Positions 17,677-26,829 of a stretch of 64,000 nt of DNA are shown piece after piece. The notes under the pieces were generated by a model. The model did not search any database. It saw nothing but the letters and a program-made list of their open reading frames with translations, and had not been told where the DNA came from. The translations under genes and the position numbers were made by a program. The DNA comes from NCEH01 sp043195195 (GTDB lineage Bacteria; Pseudomonadota; Alphaproteobacteria; Rhizobiales; Xanthobacteraceae), in assembly GCF_043195195.1 (NCBI RefSeq), contig NZ_JBAFWT010000004.1:186001-250000 (forward strand), read 5' to 3'. The first letter of the stretch is position 1. Each line of letters opens with the position of its first letter.

Positions 17677-19173
17677 TCAGTTCATGGCCGGAAAGCTCAA
17701 GGGGCTCATTTCCTGAGCCGTCCTGCCATGGGGATCCCATTCCTGCCAGCCGGCCCAGACCCGCTCGCCTGCGGCCTGCGCATCCGCGCGGAGCTGGGCG
17801 AAGGAAATGCCCGGAATCCTGCCGCCTTCCATGCGCACGATGCCGTCGACGATCACCATGTCCACGTCATCGCCGATGCCGCAATCGACAAGGCTCTTGA
17901 TGGGATCGCGCACCGGGCCGTAGCGCAGGCTGTCCCGACCGGTCATGTCGATGGTGACGATATCCGCCTTTGCTCCCGGCGCGAGACGTCCGAGATCCTT
18001 GCGACCGACCGAATGGGCGCCGCCCAGGGTCGCGGCGGCGAACACCTCGGCGGCGGTGGCGGCCTTCAGATTCTGGCTGGCGACCTTGCCCATGTAGGAG
18101 GCGTTGCGCATCTGCAGGATCATGTCGCGCGGATAGGTGTCTGTGCCGAGGGCGATATTCACCCCGGCCTTGCGATAGGACTGCCAGGAATTGAGGAAGC
18201 GCCCGCGCCGCGCCACGTTCACCGGACAATGGGAAATCGAGCATTGGTGCCGCCCCATGATCTCCAGATCATGGGAGCCGGAATAATTGGCCAGGGGATT
18301 GTCGGCGGTGAAATTTCCGTGGCCGATGTTCAGCGTGGACGACATCAGCCCCACATGCTCCAGAAGCTCGACCGACGTCATCTGGTGCTCACGGATGATG
18401 TCGAACACCTCGTGGATGTTGTAGGCGGCATGGATGGCGACCGGCAGATTGCGCGCCCGCGCCACCTCGGCCGCCTTGCGCATCAGCTCCACCGTGCAGG
18501 TCTCGATCTCACGCGGCACGAGGATGCCGCGCACCCGGCCATTGTGCGCGCCGTCGTTGCGGGTGATGAAATCGAGGGCGAGTTCGAATTCCCGCTCCCC
18601 GCCCGCCTCGTCCATGACGCGCACCAGCTTGCCGTTTTCCCCGCCGACCCAGCGCCCGCTGTCGAAGCCGGGTCCGAGGTAGGCGCGATTGCCGAGGGTG
18701 CCGATCTCCTCCAGCAGGGCCTCCTGCACCTTCAACTGGCTGCCGAACTCCACAAAGGTGGTGATGCCGTTGCGTAGCAGCTCGGCGGCGGTGAAGCGGG
18801 CGTTCAGCGTCAAGGCCTCTGACGCGGCCTTGTCATCCGGCCGCAGGTAGCGCACGTCGCCCCCCACCCGGGTGCCCTCGCGCGCCACGCTGATCTCCAG
18901 GAACGGCTGGCCGAAATAGTCCGGGCGCCCGACATCGCTGATCAGGCGGTGCGAGGCACGGTGGCCGGAATGCACGTGGGTGTCGATGAAACCGGGCACC
19001 ACCAGGCGATTGCGGGCGTCGATCTCCTCGTCGACCTGTCCGTCGAAGCCTTCCCCGACGAACAGGATCGTGTTGCCCTCAAAGACCAACTCGCCGTTCC
19101 GCCACAGCGTATGGCCCGTGCCGTCATGACCCACGAGCCAGCCGCAGGTCATGCGGGTACGTTTCTCACCCAT
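17677..19173 (-). CDS. Amidohydrolase-superfamily deaminase/chlorohydrolase-like enzyme
   Basis: 498-residue metal-dependent hydrolase with a composite beta-sandwich plus TIM barrel. The N-terminal metal site DTHVHSGH is near residues 63-70, later His in AIHAAYN and NIGHGNF, and the metal Asp in LGTDTYPRDM. The overall plan is that of the AtzA/TrzN/SsnA group (cytosine deaminase-like). The usual HxxE after the third strand reads HAAYN, so the general acid may differ and the reaction is uncertain. The start ATG at 19173 has AAGGAAG 7 bases upstream. It lies 3 bp after a NitT/TauT-type binding-protein gene and is the last gene of that operon, suggesting it acts on the imported compound, perhaps an N-heterocycle or amide. 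Confidence 0.82.
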   Translation of the reverse strand: MGEKRTRMTCGWLVGHDGTGHTLWRNGELVFEGNTILFVGEGFDGQVDEEIDARNRLVVPGFIDTHVHSGHRASHRLISDVGRPDYFGQPFLEISVAREGTRVGGDVRYLRPDDKAASEALTLNARFTAAELLRNGITTFVEFGSQLKVQEALLEEIGTLGNRAYLGPGFDSGRWVGGENGKLVRVMDEAGGEREFELALDFITRNDGAHNGRVRGILVPREIETCTVELMRKAAEVARARNLPVAIHAAYNIHEVFDIIREHQMTSVELLEHVGLMSSTLNIGHGNFTADNPLANYSGSHDLEIMGRHQCSISHCPVNVARRGRFLNSWQSYRKAGVNIALGTDTYPRDMILQMRNASYMGKVASQNLKAATAAEVFAAATLGGAHSVGRKDLGRLAPGAKADIVTIDMTGRDSLRYGPVRDPIKSLVDCGIGDDVDMVIVDGIVRMEGGRIPGISFAQLRADAQAAGERVWAGWQEWDPHGRTAQEMSPLSFPAMN

Positions 19174-19176
19174 CGA

Positions 19177-20181
19177 TCAGCTTCCTTGTTCGCTGGTGAC
19201 TTCAGGAAAAAACAGGTCCTTCCAGCTCGCCGGGCGCTGCTTCAGCGTGCCGATGCGGGTGAGGAAGTCGGAGAGGGCACCGCTGTTCTTGGGCGCGGTG
19301 TTGTAGGCCATCTCCGGATCCTTGATGCACTCGACGATCAGCGCGAGCGGCAGTTTCGACTGCTCGGCCTTCAGATAGATCGCCGCTGCCTCTTCGGGAT
19401 GCTCGGCAATGAAGCGGTTGGCCTCGTGCATGGCGGCGAAGAAGGCGGCATAAGTCTTCGGATTCTGGGCGCGGAACTTCTCCGTGGTCCAGGTGGCGAG
19501 CGCGGTGGTCGGGGTGCCGAACACGTCGGAGCTGGACCACACCTTGTGAATGCCGGGCTTGCCGCGCAATTGCTGGATGAAGGGCGCCGCGAACGTATAG
19601 CCGTCGACCACGCCGTTGTTGGTGAGGAGCGCGGTCGCGCCCTCGGGGCCGGCAAGTCCGACCGTCATGGCGTTGAACCGGTCGTGCTTGCCGACGCCGA
19701 ATTCGCGCTCGGCGGCGATCTGCAGCATCACCGCCGGGAACGAGACCTTCACCGCCGGCAGGCCGATGCGATCCTTGTCGGTGATGTCGGCGAGGGTCTT
19801 CATGTTGGGATTATTGGTCAAAAGCTCATAGGGCATGGCCGAGAGCGCCACGATGCCGCGCATCGCCCGGTCGCCGGCATTCCGGGTCTTGTCCCAGGCG
19901 ACCATCATGGCGGTGATGCCGCCGCCGCCGATGTCCAGCGAGCCCGACAGCAGGCCGTCGCCGATATCGGGCGCGCCGGTGAAATTGTGGATGTCCACCG
20001 GGATCGGCGCGAGCCCGGCCTTTTTCAGCTCCGCATCCAGCAGCCCCGCGTCGCGCATGACGTAGACCGGGAGATAGCCGAGCCCGAACTGCACGCCGAT
20101 GCGAAGGGTCGAGACCTCCGCTCGCGCCGGCAGGGCCATGGCGACCACGACCAGCGCACTCGCTAACAATCGTTTCATCAT
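19177..20181 (-). CDS. NitT/TauT-type ABC solute-binding protein
   Basis: 334 residues with a signal peptide ending ARAE near residue 21. LRIGVQFGLGYLPVYVMRDAGLLDAELKKAG at the start of the mature protein and the GALDIG-like GSLDIGGGG are typical of SsuA/THI5-like binding proteins for nitrate, sulfonates, taurine or pyrimidine compounds. The ligand is unknown; the neighbouring amidohydrolase points to an organic nitrogen compound. Co-directional with the permease (22 bp upstream) and the ATPase. Confidence 0.88.
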   Translation of the reverse strand: MMKRLLASALVVVAMALPARAEVSTLRIGVQFGLGYLPVYVMRDAGLLDAELKKAGLAPIPVDIHNFTGAPDIGDGLLSGSLDIGGGGITAMMVAWDKTRNAGDRAMRGIVALSAMPYELLTNNPNMKTLADITDKDRIGLPAVKVSFPAVMLQIAAEREFGVGKHDRFNAMTVGLAGPEGATALLTNNGVVDGYTFAAPFIQQLRGKPGIHKVWSSSDVFGTPTTALATWTTEKFRAQNPKTYAAFFAAMHEANRFIAEHPEEAAAIYLKAEQSKLPLALIVECIKDPEMAYNTAPKNSGALSDFLTRIGTLKQRPASWKDLFFPEVTSEQGS

Positions 20182-20203
20182 AATGGTTCCCCTTGCGTTT
20201 GCG

Positions 20204-21085
20204 TCACATGCCCCAGCGACGGATGGTGAGGTTTTCGGCGGTGCGGAACACCACGCCCTCGAAGAACAGGCCGATCAGGATGATTGTGACGAGGCCGGCG
20301 AAAACGTTCGCCGTGTCCATCTCCGCGCGGCTTTGGTAGATGAACCAGCCGAGCCCGCCGGAATGGGACGAGACGCCGAACACCAGCTCGGCGGCGATCA
20401 GCGTGCGCCAGGCGAAGGCCCAGCCGATGCGCAGGCCGGTGAGGATCGACGGCACCGCCGACGGCACGAGAATGTGCGCCACCAGGCCGAGCCCGTGCAG
20501 GCCGAGGTTACGGCCCGCCATGCGCTGGGTCTGCGGCACGGCGAGAAACCCGGTGTGGGTGTTCAGCGCCACCGCCCACAGCACCGAATGGGTGATGACG
20601 AACACCAGGCTGAAATTGCCGATGCCGAACCAGATCAAGGCGAGCGGCAGCAAGGCGATGGCCGGCAACGGATTGAACATCACCGTCATGGTGCCGAGCA
20701 CGTCGCCGCCGCCGGGCACGGTCACGGCCAGGGTGGTGAGCACGGCGGCGCAGAACACGCCGAGCGCATAGCCGCTGGCCAGCACCTGCAGGCTCGACCA
20801 TACGCGTGCCGGGAGTTCTCCGCTGAGGCTGGAATTGACCAACGCCCGCAAAGTCTGCGACAGGGTCGGCACCAGCAGGGGATCGTTGAGATAGGTGGCA
20901 TAGACCTCCCAGATCACCGCGAATGCGATGACCACCAGCAGACGGCGGATCGGCGCATGGTCGAGCGCGCGCCGCCACAGCGGCAATGCGCGGGCCACCG
21001 GCACGTCCTGCGGCAGCGGTGCCTCGATCACATTATCGATGTCCGGCCGGGCCGGCGGTTCGATGGCGCGCACGGGCTCAAGCAT
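20204..21085 (-). CDS. NitT/TauT-type ABC permease
   Basis: 293-residue inner-membrane permease with a cytoplasmic N-terminal extension of about 45 residues and six hydrophobic segments. The EAA-like loop AGRNLGLHGLGLVAHILVPSAVPSILTGLRIG is characteristic of SsuC/TauC/NrtB subunits. It overlaps the ATPase gene by 8 bp (21078-21085), so the two are translationally coupled. Confidence 0.9.
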   Translation of the reverse strand: MLEPVRAIEPPARPDIDNVIEAPLPQDVPVARALPLWRRALDHAPIRRLLVVIAFAVIWEVYATYLNDPLLVPTLSQTLRALVNSSLSGELPARVWSSLQVLASGYALGVFCAAVLTTLAVTVPGGGDVLGTMTVMFNPLPAIALLPLALIWFGIGNFSLVFVITHSVLWAVALNTHTGFLAVPQTQRMAGRNLGLHGLGLVAHILVPSAVPSILTGLRIGWAFAWRTLIAAELVFGVSSHSGGLGWFIYQSRAEMDTANVFAGLVTIILIGLFFEGVVFRTAENLTIRRWGM

Positions 21086-21845
21086 GACCGCGCTCCCCGA
21101 ACAGGAGGGTGTCGATCCGCCGCCGCATGGCCGCGAATCGCTCGCTGCCGCGGTCGGACTCGGTGATGTCGCGGCAGTCGATTTCGGCCCTCACCCGGCC
21201 GGGATGGGGGGAGAGCACGACGATGCGGCTGCCGACCATGATCGCTTCGTCGATGGAATGGGTCACGAACAGCAAGCTGAAGCCGGTGTCGCGCCACAGG
21301 CGGATCAACTCCTCCTGCATCTGCTGGCGGGTGAGGGCATCGAGCGCGGCGAACGGTTCGTCCATCAGCAGCAGTTCGGGCTGCATGGCCATTGCTCGGG
21401 CGATGGCAACGCGTTGCTTCATGCCGCCGGAGAGTTCGTGCGGATAGGCATCGCGAAACCCGTCGAGCCGTACCGCGTCAATGGCTTCCAAGGCCCTCGC
21501 ATTCGCCTCGGCGGTAGACAGCCCGGCGCCCTTGCGGAGCGCGAACGTTACGTTCCCCAGAACGGTTTTCCACGGGAGCAACTGATCGAATTCCTGAAAC
21601 ACCATCATGCGATCCGGTCCGGGCACGGTGATCGCGCGGCCATTGAGGCGGATGGTGCCGGAGATGGGTCGAATGAACCCGCCCACCGCCTTGAGCAGGC
21701 TCGACTTGCCGCAGCCGGACGGGCCGAGCAGCACCGTGCGCTCCCCGCGATAGACGTCGAAATTGATCCGATAGGCCGCGGTCACCTCGCTGCGTCGGGT
21801 CCGGTACCTGATCGTGACATCGTCGATCTGGAGCTGCGCTTGCAT
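21078..21845 (-). CDS. NitT/TauT-type ABC ATPase
   Basis: 255 residues from ATG 21845. Walker A GPSGCGKSS (41-49), Q-loop MVFQEFDQLLPW, signature LSGGMKQR (138-145), Walker B LLLMDEPFAALD (158-169) and switch His in FVTHSIDEA. GMKQRVAIARAMAMQPELLLMDEPFAALDA is typical of SsuB/TauB. A GTG at 21875 in frame is rejected because it would sit at the predicted transcription start: TATAAT on this strand lies at 21879-21884. First gene of the four-gene operon ending with the amidohydrolase. Confidence 0.9.
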   Translation of the reverse strand: MQAQLQIDDVTIRYRTRRSEVTAAYRINFDVYRGERTVLLGPSGCGKSSLLKAVGGFIRPISGTIRLNGRAITVPGPDRMMVFQEFDQLLPWKTVLGNVTFALRKGAGLSTAEANARALEAIDAVRLDGFRDAYPHELSGGMKQRVAIARAMAMQPELLLMDEPFAALDALTRQQMQEELIRLWRDTGFSLLFVTHSIDEAIMVGSRIVVLSPHPGRVRAEIDCRDITESDRGSERFAAMRRRIDTLLFGERGHA

Positions 21846-21866
21846 GAGTGGGTCAGACCCTATTTG

Positions 21867-21884
21867 TAAGTGCACTTATTATAT
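21867..21884. promoter_or_regulatory. Palindrome TAAGTGCACTTA next to a -10 box, MarR operator candidate
   Basis: A perfect 12-bp palindrome at 21867-21878 is abutted by TATAAT on the minus strand (21879-21884), in the 43-bp gap between the ABC ATPase and the divergent MarR gene. Binding here would block the transporter operon promoter and probably the marR promoter too. Confidence 0.6.
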
Positions 21885-21888
21885 AGGG

Positions 21889-22461
21889 ATGACTGCAAGC
21901 AAACTTTGTGCCAGAAGGGCGCTCGACACAGCGCAGGGGGAAGTGGTGAAGCCGATATGCGGGGATGGGCATGGCCCGGCGGGCCAGGAGGGCGAGATCG
22001 AACTCACGGAACGTCCGGGGTTCTTGATCCGACGCTTGCATCAGATCCATCTGGCCATGTTCTACGAAGCCTGCGCGGGCCTGAATATAACGCCCGTGCA
22101 GTCGAGTATTCTTACCGTGCTGGCCCGGCATGACGGGTTAGACCAAGCCAATCTCGCGGCGATGATTGGGGTCGATCGGGCAACCGTTGGTCAAGTGATC
22201 CGGCGGCTTGCTGCGCGTGGCCTCGTCGACCGGGAAAACTCCAGCGAGGACAAACGGTTGAAGCTCGTGCGGCTGACCGACGAGGGGCGGGCCTTTCTGG
22301 ATCGCATCGCCCCTCTTACCGCCGCGGCCCACCGGCGCATCCTTGCTGCGCTCACGGACGCGGAGCGCGCGCATTTCATGACCTATCTGAAGAAGCTGGT
22401 CGCAGCCGACAATGAGCACGGGCGGGCGCGGCTGCGCTGGGAGGCCGCGCTGCCCGATTAG
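21889..22461 (+). CDS. MarR-family regulator of the adjacent transport/amidohydrolase operon
   Basis: 190-residue winged-helix dimeric regulator. The dimer helix is in RPGFLIRRLHQIHLAMFYEAC, the recognition HTH in LDQANLAAMIGVDRATVGQVIRRLAARGLV (about 84-113) and the wing in DRENSSEDKRLKLVRLT. The N-terminal 40 residues are longer than usual; a GTG at 21946 with AGGGGGAA upstream would give a more ordinary 171-residue product and is a serious alternative start. Divergent from the operon, with a palindrome between. The likely effector is the imported substrate or its breakdown product. Confidence 0.88.
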   Translation: MTASKLCARRALDTAQGEVVKPICGDGHGPAGQEGEIELTERPGFLIRRLHQIHLAMFYEACAGLNITPVQSSILTVLARHDGLDQANLAAMIGVDRATVGQVIRRLAARGLVDRENSSEDKRLKLVRLTDEGRAFLDRIAPLTAAAHRRILAALTDAERAHFMTYLKKLVAADNEHGRARLRWEAALPD

Positions 22462-22499
22462 ACGGCGCGACCTGCCTGTTTTTTTCGCTTTCGTGCGTC

Positions 22500-23852
22500 T
22501 TACCTTCCCTTCCCCATGACGAGGTCAGGCAGTCCGGTTGCGATCTGCGGGAACAGGCACAGGAGAAGAACTGCGAGCATCATCAGCAACACGAAGGGCA
22601 CGGTGCCCCAGATCACGTCCTTGAGCGGGATGTCGGGGGCGATGTTCTTGATGACGAAGATGTTCAGTCCCACGGGGGGATGGATCAGGCCCATCTCCAT
22701 GACGATGGTCATCACCACGCCGAACCAGATCAGGTCGAACCCGGCGGCGCGCAGCGGCGGCAGGATGATGGGCGCGGTCATCAGGATGATCGACACCGGC
22801 GGCAGGAAGAAGCCGAGCACCACCACCAGCACCAGGATGGTCGCCAGCAGCAGCCATTTGGACAGGTGCAGGGCGACGATCGCCTCCGCCGCCGCTTGGC
22901 TGATGTGTAGATAGCTCATCACATAGGAATAGAGCAGCGACATGCCGATGATGAGCATCAGCATGGTGGATTCCCGCAAGGTGGAGGTGAGGATCGGCTC
23001 CAGCTCCCTCGGTGTCCACACCTGGTAGATCACGGCGATCAGCACCAGCGCCAGGATGCCACCGAGCCCGGCGGTCTCCGAGGGGGTGGCATAGCCGCCG
23101 TAGAGCGCCACCATGACGCCGGTGAGCAGCACCACGAACGGCAGCACCCGCGGCAGCGCGGCGAAGCGGTCGCGCATGGTGAGGCGGTCCTCGTGCAGGA
23201 TCTGCGAAGCCACCCCGGTCTGCTCGTAGGCGATCTTGGCGCGGGCAAATTCCTGGCGGAAGCGCACCATGGCATAGGCCGCGAACAGCATCACCAGGAG
23301 CAGCCCCGGCCCGAGGCCGGCGAGGAACAGGCGGCCCAGCGACTGCTCCGCGGCGACCGCATAGAGGATCATGGTGATGGAGGGCGGCAGGAGGATGCCG
23401 AGCGTGCCGCCGGCGGCGATCAGTCCGGCGGCGAAGCTGCCGGAATAGCCGCGCTTGCGCATCTCAGGAATGCCCGCCGAGCCGATGGCCGAGCATGTGG
23501 CGGGCGAGGACCCGGCCATGGCGGCGAACAGGGCGCAGGCGAACACATTGGCGATGCCGAGGCCGCCGGGAATCTTGTGCATCCAGGCATGGAGCGCGGA
23601 ATACAGGTCCTGCCCGGCGCGCGACTTGCCGATCGCCGCGCCCTTGAGGATGAACAGCGGGATCGAGAGGAGCGTGATGGAGGACATCTCCTCATAGACA
23701 TTCTGCGTCACGGTATCGAGGGATGCCGCGGGCATGAAGCCGAGCATGAACACCACCGCCACCGCGCCGAGGGCAAAGGCGATGGGCATGCCGAGGAACA
23801 TGGTGAGGAGGGTGGCGCCACCATACATGAGGCCGACAACGAGGGTGCTCAT
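22500..23852 (-). CDS. TRAP transporter large permease (DctM-like)
   Basis: 450-residue large membrane subunit with about 12 hydrophobic segments. GSSPATCSAIGSAGIPEM, GGTLGILLPPSITMILYAVAAEQSLGRLF and LIHPPVGLNIFVIKN are signatures of DctM/SiaM proteins and line the Na+ and substrate sites. Its ATGA start overlaps the small-subunit stop. Transports carboxylate-type substrates using a sodium gradient together with the periplasmic DctP-like protein. Confidence 0.92.
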   Translation of the reverse strand: MSTLVVGLMYGGATLLTMFLGMPIAFALGAVAVVFMLGFMPAASLDTVTQNVYEEMSSITLLSIPLFILKGAAIGKSRAGQDLYSALHAWMHKIPGGLGIANVFACALFAAMAGSSPATCSAIGSAGIPEMRKRGYSGSFAAGLIAAGGTLGILLPPSITMILYAVAAEQSLGRLFLAGLGPGLLLVMLFAAYAMVRFRQEFARAKIAYEQTGVASQILHEDRLTMRDRFAALPRVLPFVVLLTGVMVALYGGYATPSETAGLGGILALVLIAVIYQVWTPRELEPILTSTLRESTMLMLIIGMSLLYSYVMSYLHISQAAAEAIVALHLSKWLLLATILVLVVVLGFFLPPVSIILMTAPIILPPLRAAGFDLIWFGVVMTIVMEMGLIHPPVGLNIFVIKNIAPDIPLKDVIWGTVPFVLLMMLAVLLLCLFPQIATGLPDLVMGKGR

Positions 23853-24421
23853 GGGCGCTTCCCCCCGACCGAGGCGCCCGCGATCTGGAGCACGATCTGG
23901 AGCGAGAGCAGGCCCATGCCGAGCGTCATGACCCCATAGGGGATCCAGAGCGGTGGCGCCCATGTGGAGGAGGAGACATGGCCATCGATCCAGGCTTCCT
24001 CCAGCAGGACGAAGGACTTCCAGGTGAAGAAGGCGCAGAAGGCGCAGAAGGCGCAACTGGCGAGATCCACCAGCAGCAGGCGCGCGCGATTGACATGCGG
24101 CGGCAGCAGGGCGCTCAGCGCCTCGATCGCCACGTGCCCGCGCCGGCTCTGCACATAGGCCGCCGTCATGAAGGTTGCGCCCACAAGCAGGAACACCGAG
24201 GCCTCGTCCTGCCAATAGGTCATTGCGCCGAAGGCGTGGCGCGCGGCCACGCTGTAGGACAGGATAAGGCCGGCGGCGACGAGCGCCAGCGAGGCCGCCA
24301 GCAAGATCGCCCGGTTGACCGCGGCCATTGCGCGTTCAAGCGTGGCGAGGAGCCGCCCGCTTTGATGCCGTGGCCGGTAGCCGGCCGCGGTCTCCGAGGA
24401 GGGTTCCGTCGCCGGGATCAT
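23849..24421 (-). CDS. TRAP transporter small permease (DctQ-like)
   Basis: 190 residues from ATG 24421, which overlaps the binding-protein stop by 4 bp. Four hydrophobic segments are preceded by about 40 polar residues. GAMTYWQDEASVFLLVGATF and the RRGHVAIEAL loop are typical of DctQ. A 9-bp triplicate in the third segment encodes CAFCAFCAF (see repeat at 24029). Confidence 0.88.
   Translation of the reverse strand: MIPATEPSSETAAGYRPRHQSGRLLATLERAMAAVNRAILLAASLALVAAGLILSYSVAARHAFGAMTYWQDEASVFLLVGATFMTAAYVQSRRGHVAIEALSALLPPHVNRARLLLVDLASCAFCAFCAFFTWKSFVLLEEAWIDGHVSSSTWAPPLWIPYGVMTLGMGLLSLQIVLQIAGASVGGKRP
24029..24055. repeat. Perfect 9-bp tandem triplication inside the DctQ-like gene
   Basis: GAAGGCGCA occurs three times in a row, in frame, encoding Cys-Ala-Phe three times in a membrane segment. 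Copy number could change by slippage without shifting the frame. Confidence 0.9.
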
Positions 24422-25437
24422 GCCGCTGCCGCCAGTTCGAGCAGCTTGGCGCAGTTTGCGCTCTTGGCGGCGAAGTCCTTCCAGGCCGTCTCCTTGGCGA
24501 TGACCACCCATTTGCTGATGATCTCGGGGGTCAGCATATGGACCTGGGCGCCGGCCTTCTTGAAGGTGACTTCGACTTTCTCGTCGTCGGCGAGCGCGCC
24601 TTGCAGACCGAATGCCTGCAGGTCGAGTCCGACCGCGGTGACGATTTCCTTTTCCTTGTCGGACAGGCTCTCGAAGACGGTCTTTGAAATCAGCAGCGGC
24701 TGGAAGGTGAACAGGTAGGAATTGCCGCGGCCGGTCGCGAGGTGCCGCGCTACTTCCTCGGTGCGGAACGACATCATACTGGTAGACGAGGTGATGGCCG
24801 CTTCGCAGATCCCCGTCTGCATGGCCACATAGAGTTCATTGGAGGGGAAGGAGACCACCGTGCTGCCGGCGTGCTGGAACACCACGTCCATCTCGCGCGA
24901 GCCGCCGCGCACCTTCACGCCCTTGGCATCCTCCGGCGCGACCACCGGCTGCGACTTGCTCACGCAGCCCGCCGCCTGCCAGACCCAGGTGAGGATCATA
25001 ACGCCTTTCGCCGCGAGGGCGCTCTCCAGGGCCTGACCCGCGCCCTTGGTGCGCCAGGACAGGCCCTGCTCATAGGAAGTGATGATGCCGGGCAATTGGC
25101 CGATGTTGCATTCGGGGATTTCGCCTCCGGCATAGGCGATCGGGAACAGCGACAAGTCGAGCGCGCCCTTCCGCAAGGCGGAGAATTGCGCATTGGTCTT
25201 CATCAGCGACGAGCCGGGATAGACGTTGAACTTCAGCGCGCCTTCCGACCGCTTCTCCACCTCGGCGGCGAAGCGGTTCACCAGCTGATCGCGGAAATCG
25301 CCCTCGGTACCGGACGACCCGGGAAATTGATGCGAAATCTTGAGGATTCGAGCGTCTGCCCGGGCTGAACCAGTGCTGCGGATCACGAATGGCGCAGCGA
25401 TGGCGCCGGACACAAATAGTCTGCGGCTGATCTTCAT
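24418..25437 (-). CDS. TRAP transporter periplasmic substrate-binding protein (DctP-like)
   Basis: 339 residues; the ATG at 25437 has AAGGGAGA upstream. The N terminus MKISRRLFVSGAIAAPFVIRS looks like a Tat-type signal (twin Arg at residues 5-6) ending SARADA. LKISHQFPGSSGTEGDFRDQLVNRFAAEVEKRSEGALKFNVYPGSSL and FPSNELYVAMQTGICEAAITSS are DctP-family features, including the Arg region that clamps the substrate carboxylate (VRGGSREMD). Lies 124 bp downstream of the CoA-transferase gene and in the same direction. Confidence 0.9.
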   Translation of the reverse strand: MKISRRLFVSGAIAAPFVIRSTGSARADARILKISHQFPGSSGTEGDFRDQLVNRFAAEVEKRSEGALKFNVYPGSSLMKTNAQFSALRKGALDLSLFPIAYAGGEIPECNIGQLPGIITSYEQGLSWRTKGAGQALESALAAKGVMILTWVWQAAGCVSKSQPVVAPEDAKGVKVRGGSREMDVVFQHAGSTVVSFPSNELYVAMQTGICEAAITSSTSMMSFRTEEVARHLATGRGNSYLFTFQPLLISKTVFESLSDKEKEIVTAVGLDLQAFGLQGALADDEKVEVTFKKAGAQVHMLTPEIISKWVVIAKETAWKDFAAKSANCAKLLELAAAA

Positions 25438-25561
25438 GGCGTCTCTCCCTTTAAGCTCCGGCATTGCGGAGCGGGACAGGATTTTCCTGTTCCCAATCTT
25501 GCGTCTTCGCGCCGAACCTTCGATGGGTCCGCGCGTCGTCACCTCGGGCGCCGGTCCGTAC

Positions 25562-26779
25562 TCAGGCGGCGTTCTCCTTGGGGTCGTCCGCGCCCTGCGC
25601 GATCACGCCGCGCGCTTCCAGCTCCTGGATCTCCAGGGGGGAATATCCATACTGCTCCAGCACCTCACGCGTGTGCTGGCCAAGCATCGGCGGGGCACGC
25701 CGCAGCCAGCCGTCCTCTGCGCCTGCAAGCTTCAGGGGGCTGGAAAGCTGGGAGAGCAGGCCGAGGGTGGGGTGGGGCACGGTCTCGACAAGGCCGAGAT
25801 GTGCGACCTGGGGATCGTTGAGCGCGTCTTCGACCGTGTTGATGGGACCGGCGGGAATCTCCGCCGCGACCAGGAGTTCGCTCCAATAGGCGCGAGTGCC
25901 CCGCGCCAGCTCCGCCTCGATGATTTCGCGCAGTTCCTGCCTGTGGCCCATGCGGTGCGCATTGTCGAGGAAGCGCGGATCGCTCTTCAGGTCCGGCCGA
26001 CCGATGATTTCGCACAGCTTTAGCCACATATCCTGGGTGGCGGCGCCGATATTCATGTCGCCGTCAGCGGCGCGGAACACCCCATAGGGCGTGATGACCG
26101 GATGGACATTGCCGGTCGGCTCCGCCACCTCGCCGATGCTGAGATAACGCTGCCCCTGCACGCTGAGCAGGCTGACGAGGCTAGCGAGCAGAGAGGTCTC
26201 CACATGGTCGCCGCGACCGCTGTCCTGTCGTGCGATCCATGCGCTCAACACGCCGATCGCGAGCCACATGCCGGACGTGAGGTCGCCGATCGCGATGCCC
26301 ACGCGCGTCGGCTCGGTGGTTCCGGTGAAGCTCATGAAGCCGGAATAGCCTTGCGCGATCTGGTCGAAGCCGGGGCGGGCACTCAACGGACCGGAGGAGC
26401 CGAACCCGCTGATGCTGGCGATGATCAGGTCCGGCTTGAGGGCGCGCAGCTCCTGTGGATCGAGGCCGAGCGCGGCCATGGTGCCGGGCTTGAAGTTCTC
26501 GAGAATCACATCGGACTTCAGCGCCATTTCGCGCAGCAGCCGGAGCCCCTCGGGGCTGCGGAAATTGAGCGCAATGCCGCGTTTGTTGTGATTTCCCGAG
26601 AGGTAATAAGCACTCTCGCCCCGGTCGAACGGCCCCCAGGTGCGGCTCATGTCGCCGGAGACGGCCGGCTCGACCTTGATCACGTCGGCGCCGAGATCCG
26701 CAAGGATCATGCTGCAGAAGGGGCCGGACAGGGCGCGGCTCAGATCCAGCACGCGCATCTTTTCCAAGGGCAGAGGCAT
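25562..26779 (-). CDS. Class III (CaiB/BaiF family) CoA-transferase
   Basis: 405 residues; moves CoA between carboxylic acids or activates an imported acid. The N-terminal MRVLDLSRALSGPFCSMILADLGADVIKVEP is nearly diagnostic, followed by NHNKRGIALNFRSPEG and ENFKPGTMAALGL. The catalytic Asp is probably in GIAIGDLTSGMW. A further domain continues to the family's usual length of about 400. Neighbours are the TRAP transporter and a GntR regulator, so it probably forms the CoA thioester of the TRAP substrate, which the nearby enoyl-CoA hydratase-like protein could then process. Confidence 0.9.
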   Translation of the reverse strand: MPLPLEKMRVLDLSRALSGPFCSMILADLGADVIKVEPAVSGDMSRTWGPFDRGESAYYLSGNHNKRGIALNFRSPEGLRLLREMALKSDVILENFKPGTMAALGLDPQELRALKPDLIIASISGFGSSGPLSARPGFDQIAQGYSGFMSFTGTTEPTRVGIAIGDLTSGMWLAIGVLSAWIARQDSGRGDHVETSLLASLVSLLSVQGQRYLSIGEVAEPTGNVHPVITPYGVFRAADGDMNIGAATQDMWLKLCEIIGRPDLKSDPRFLDNAHRMGHRQELREIIEAELARGTRAYWSELLVAAEIPAGPINTVEDALNDPQVAHLGLVETVPHPTLGLLSQLSSPLKLAGAEDGWLRRAPPMLGQHTREVLEQYGYSPLEIQELEARGVIAQGADDPKENAA

Positions 26780-26829
26780 GGCTCGTGTCGTCTTGCTCGT
26801 GAGGATCGGTTGGGTAGGGCCCAGCGGGG

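Noticed and set aside
17520..17700. Short plus-strand frames starting near the parS-like palindrome
   Set aside because: No ribosome site, no motif, and they run into the terminator hairpin and the 3' end of the amidohydrolase gene.
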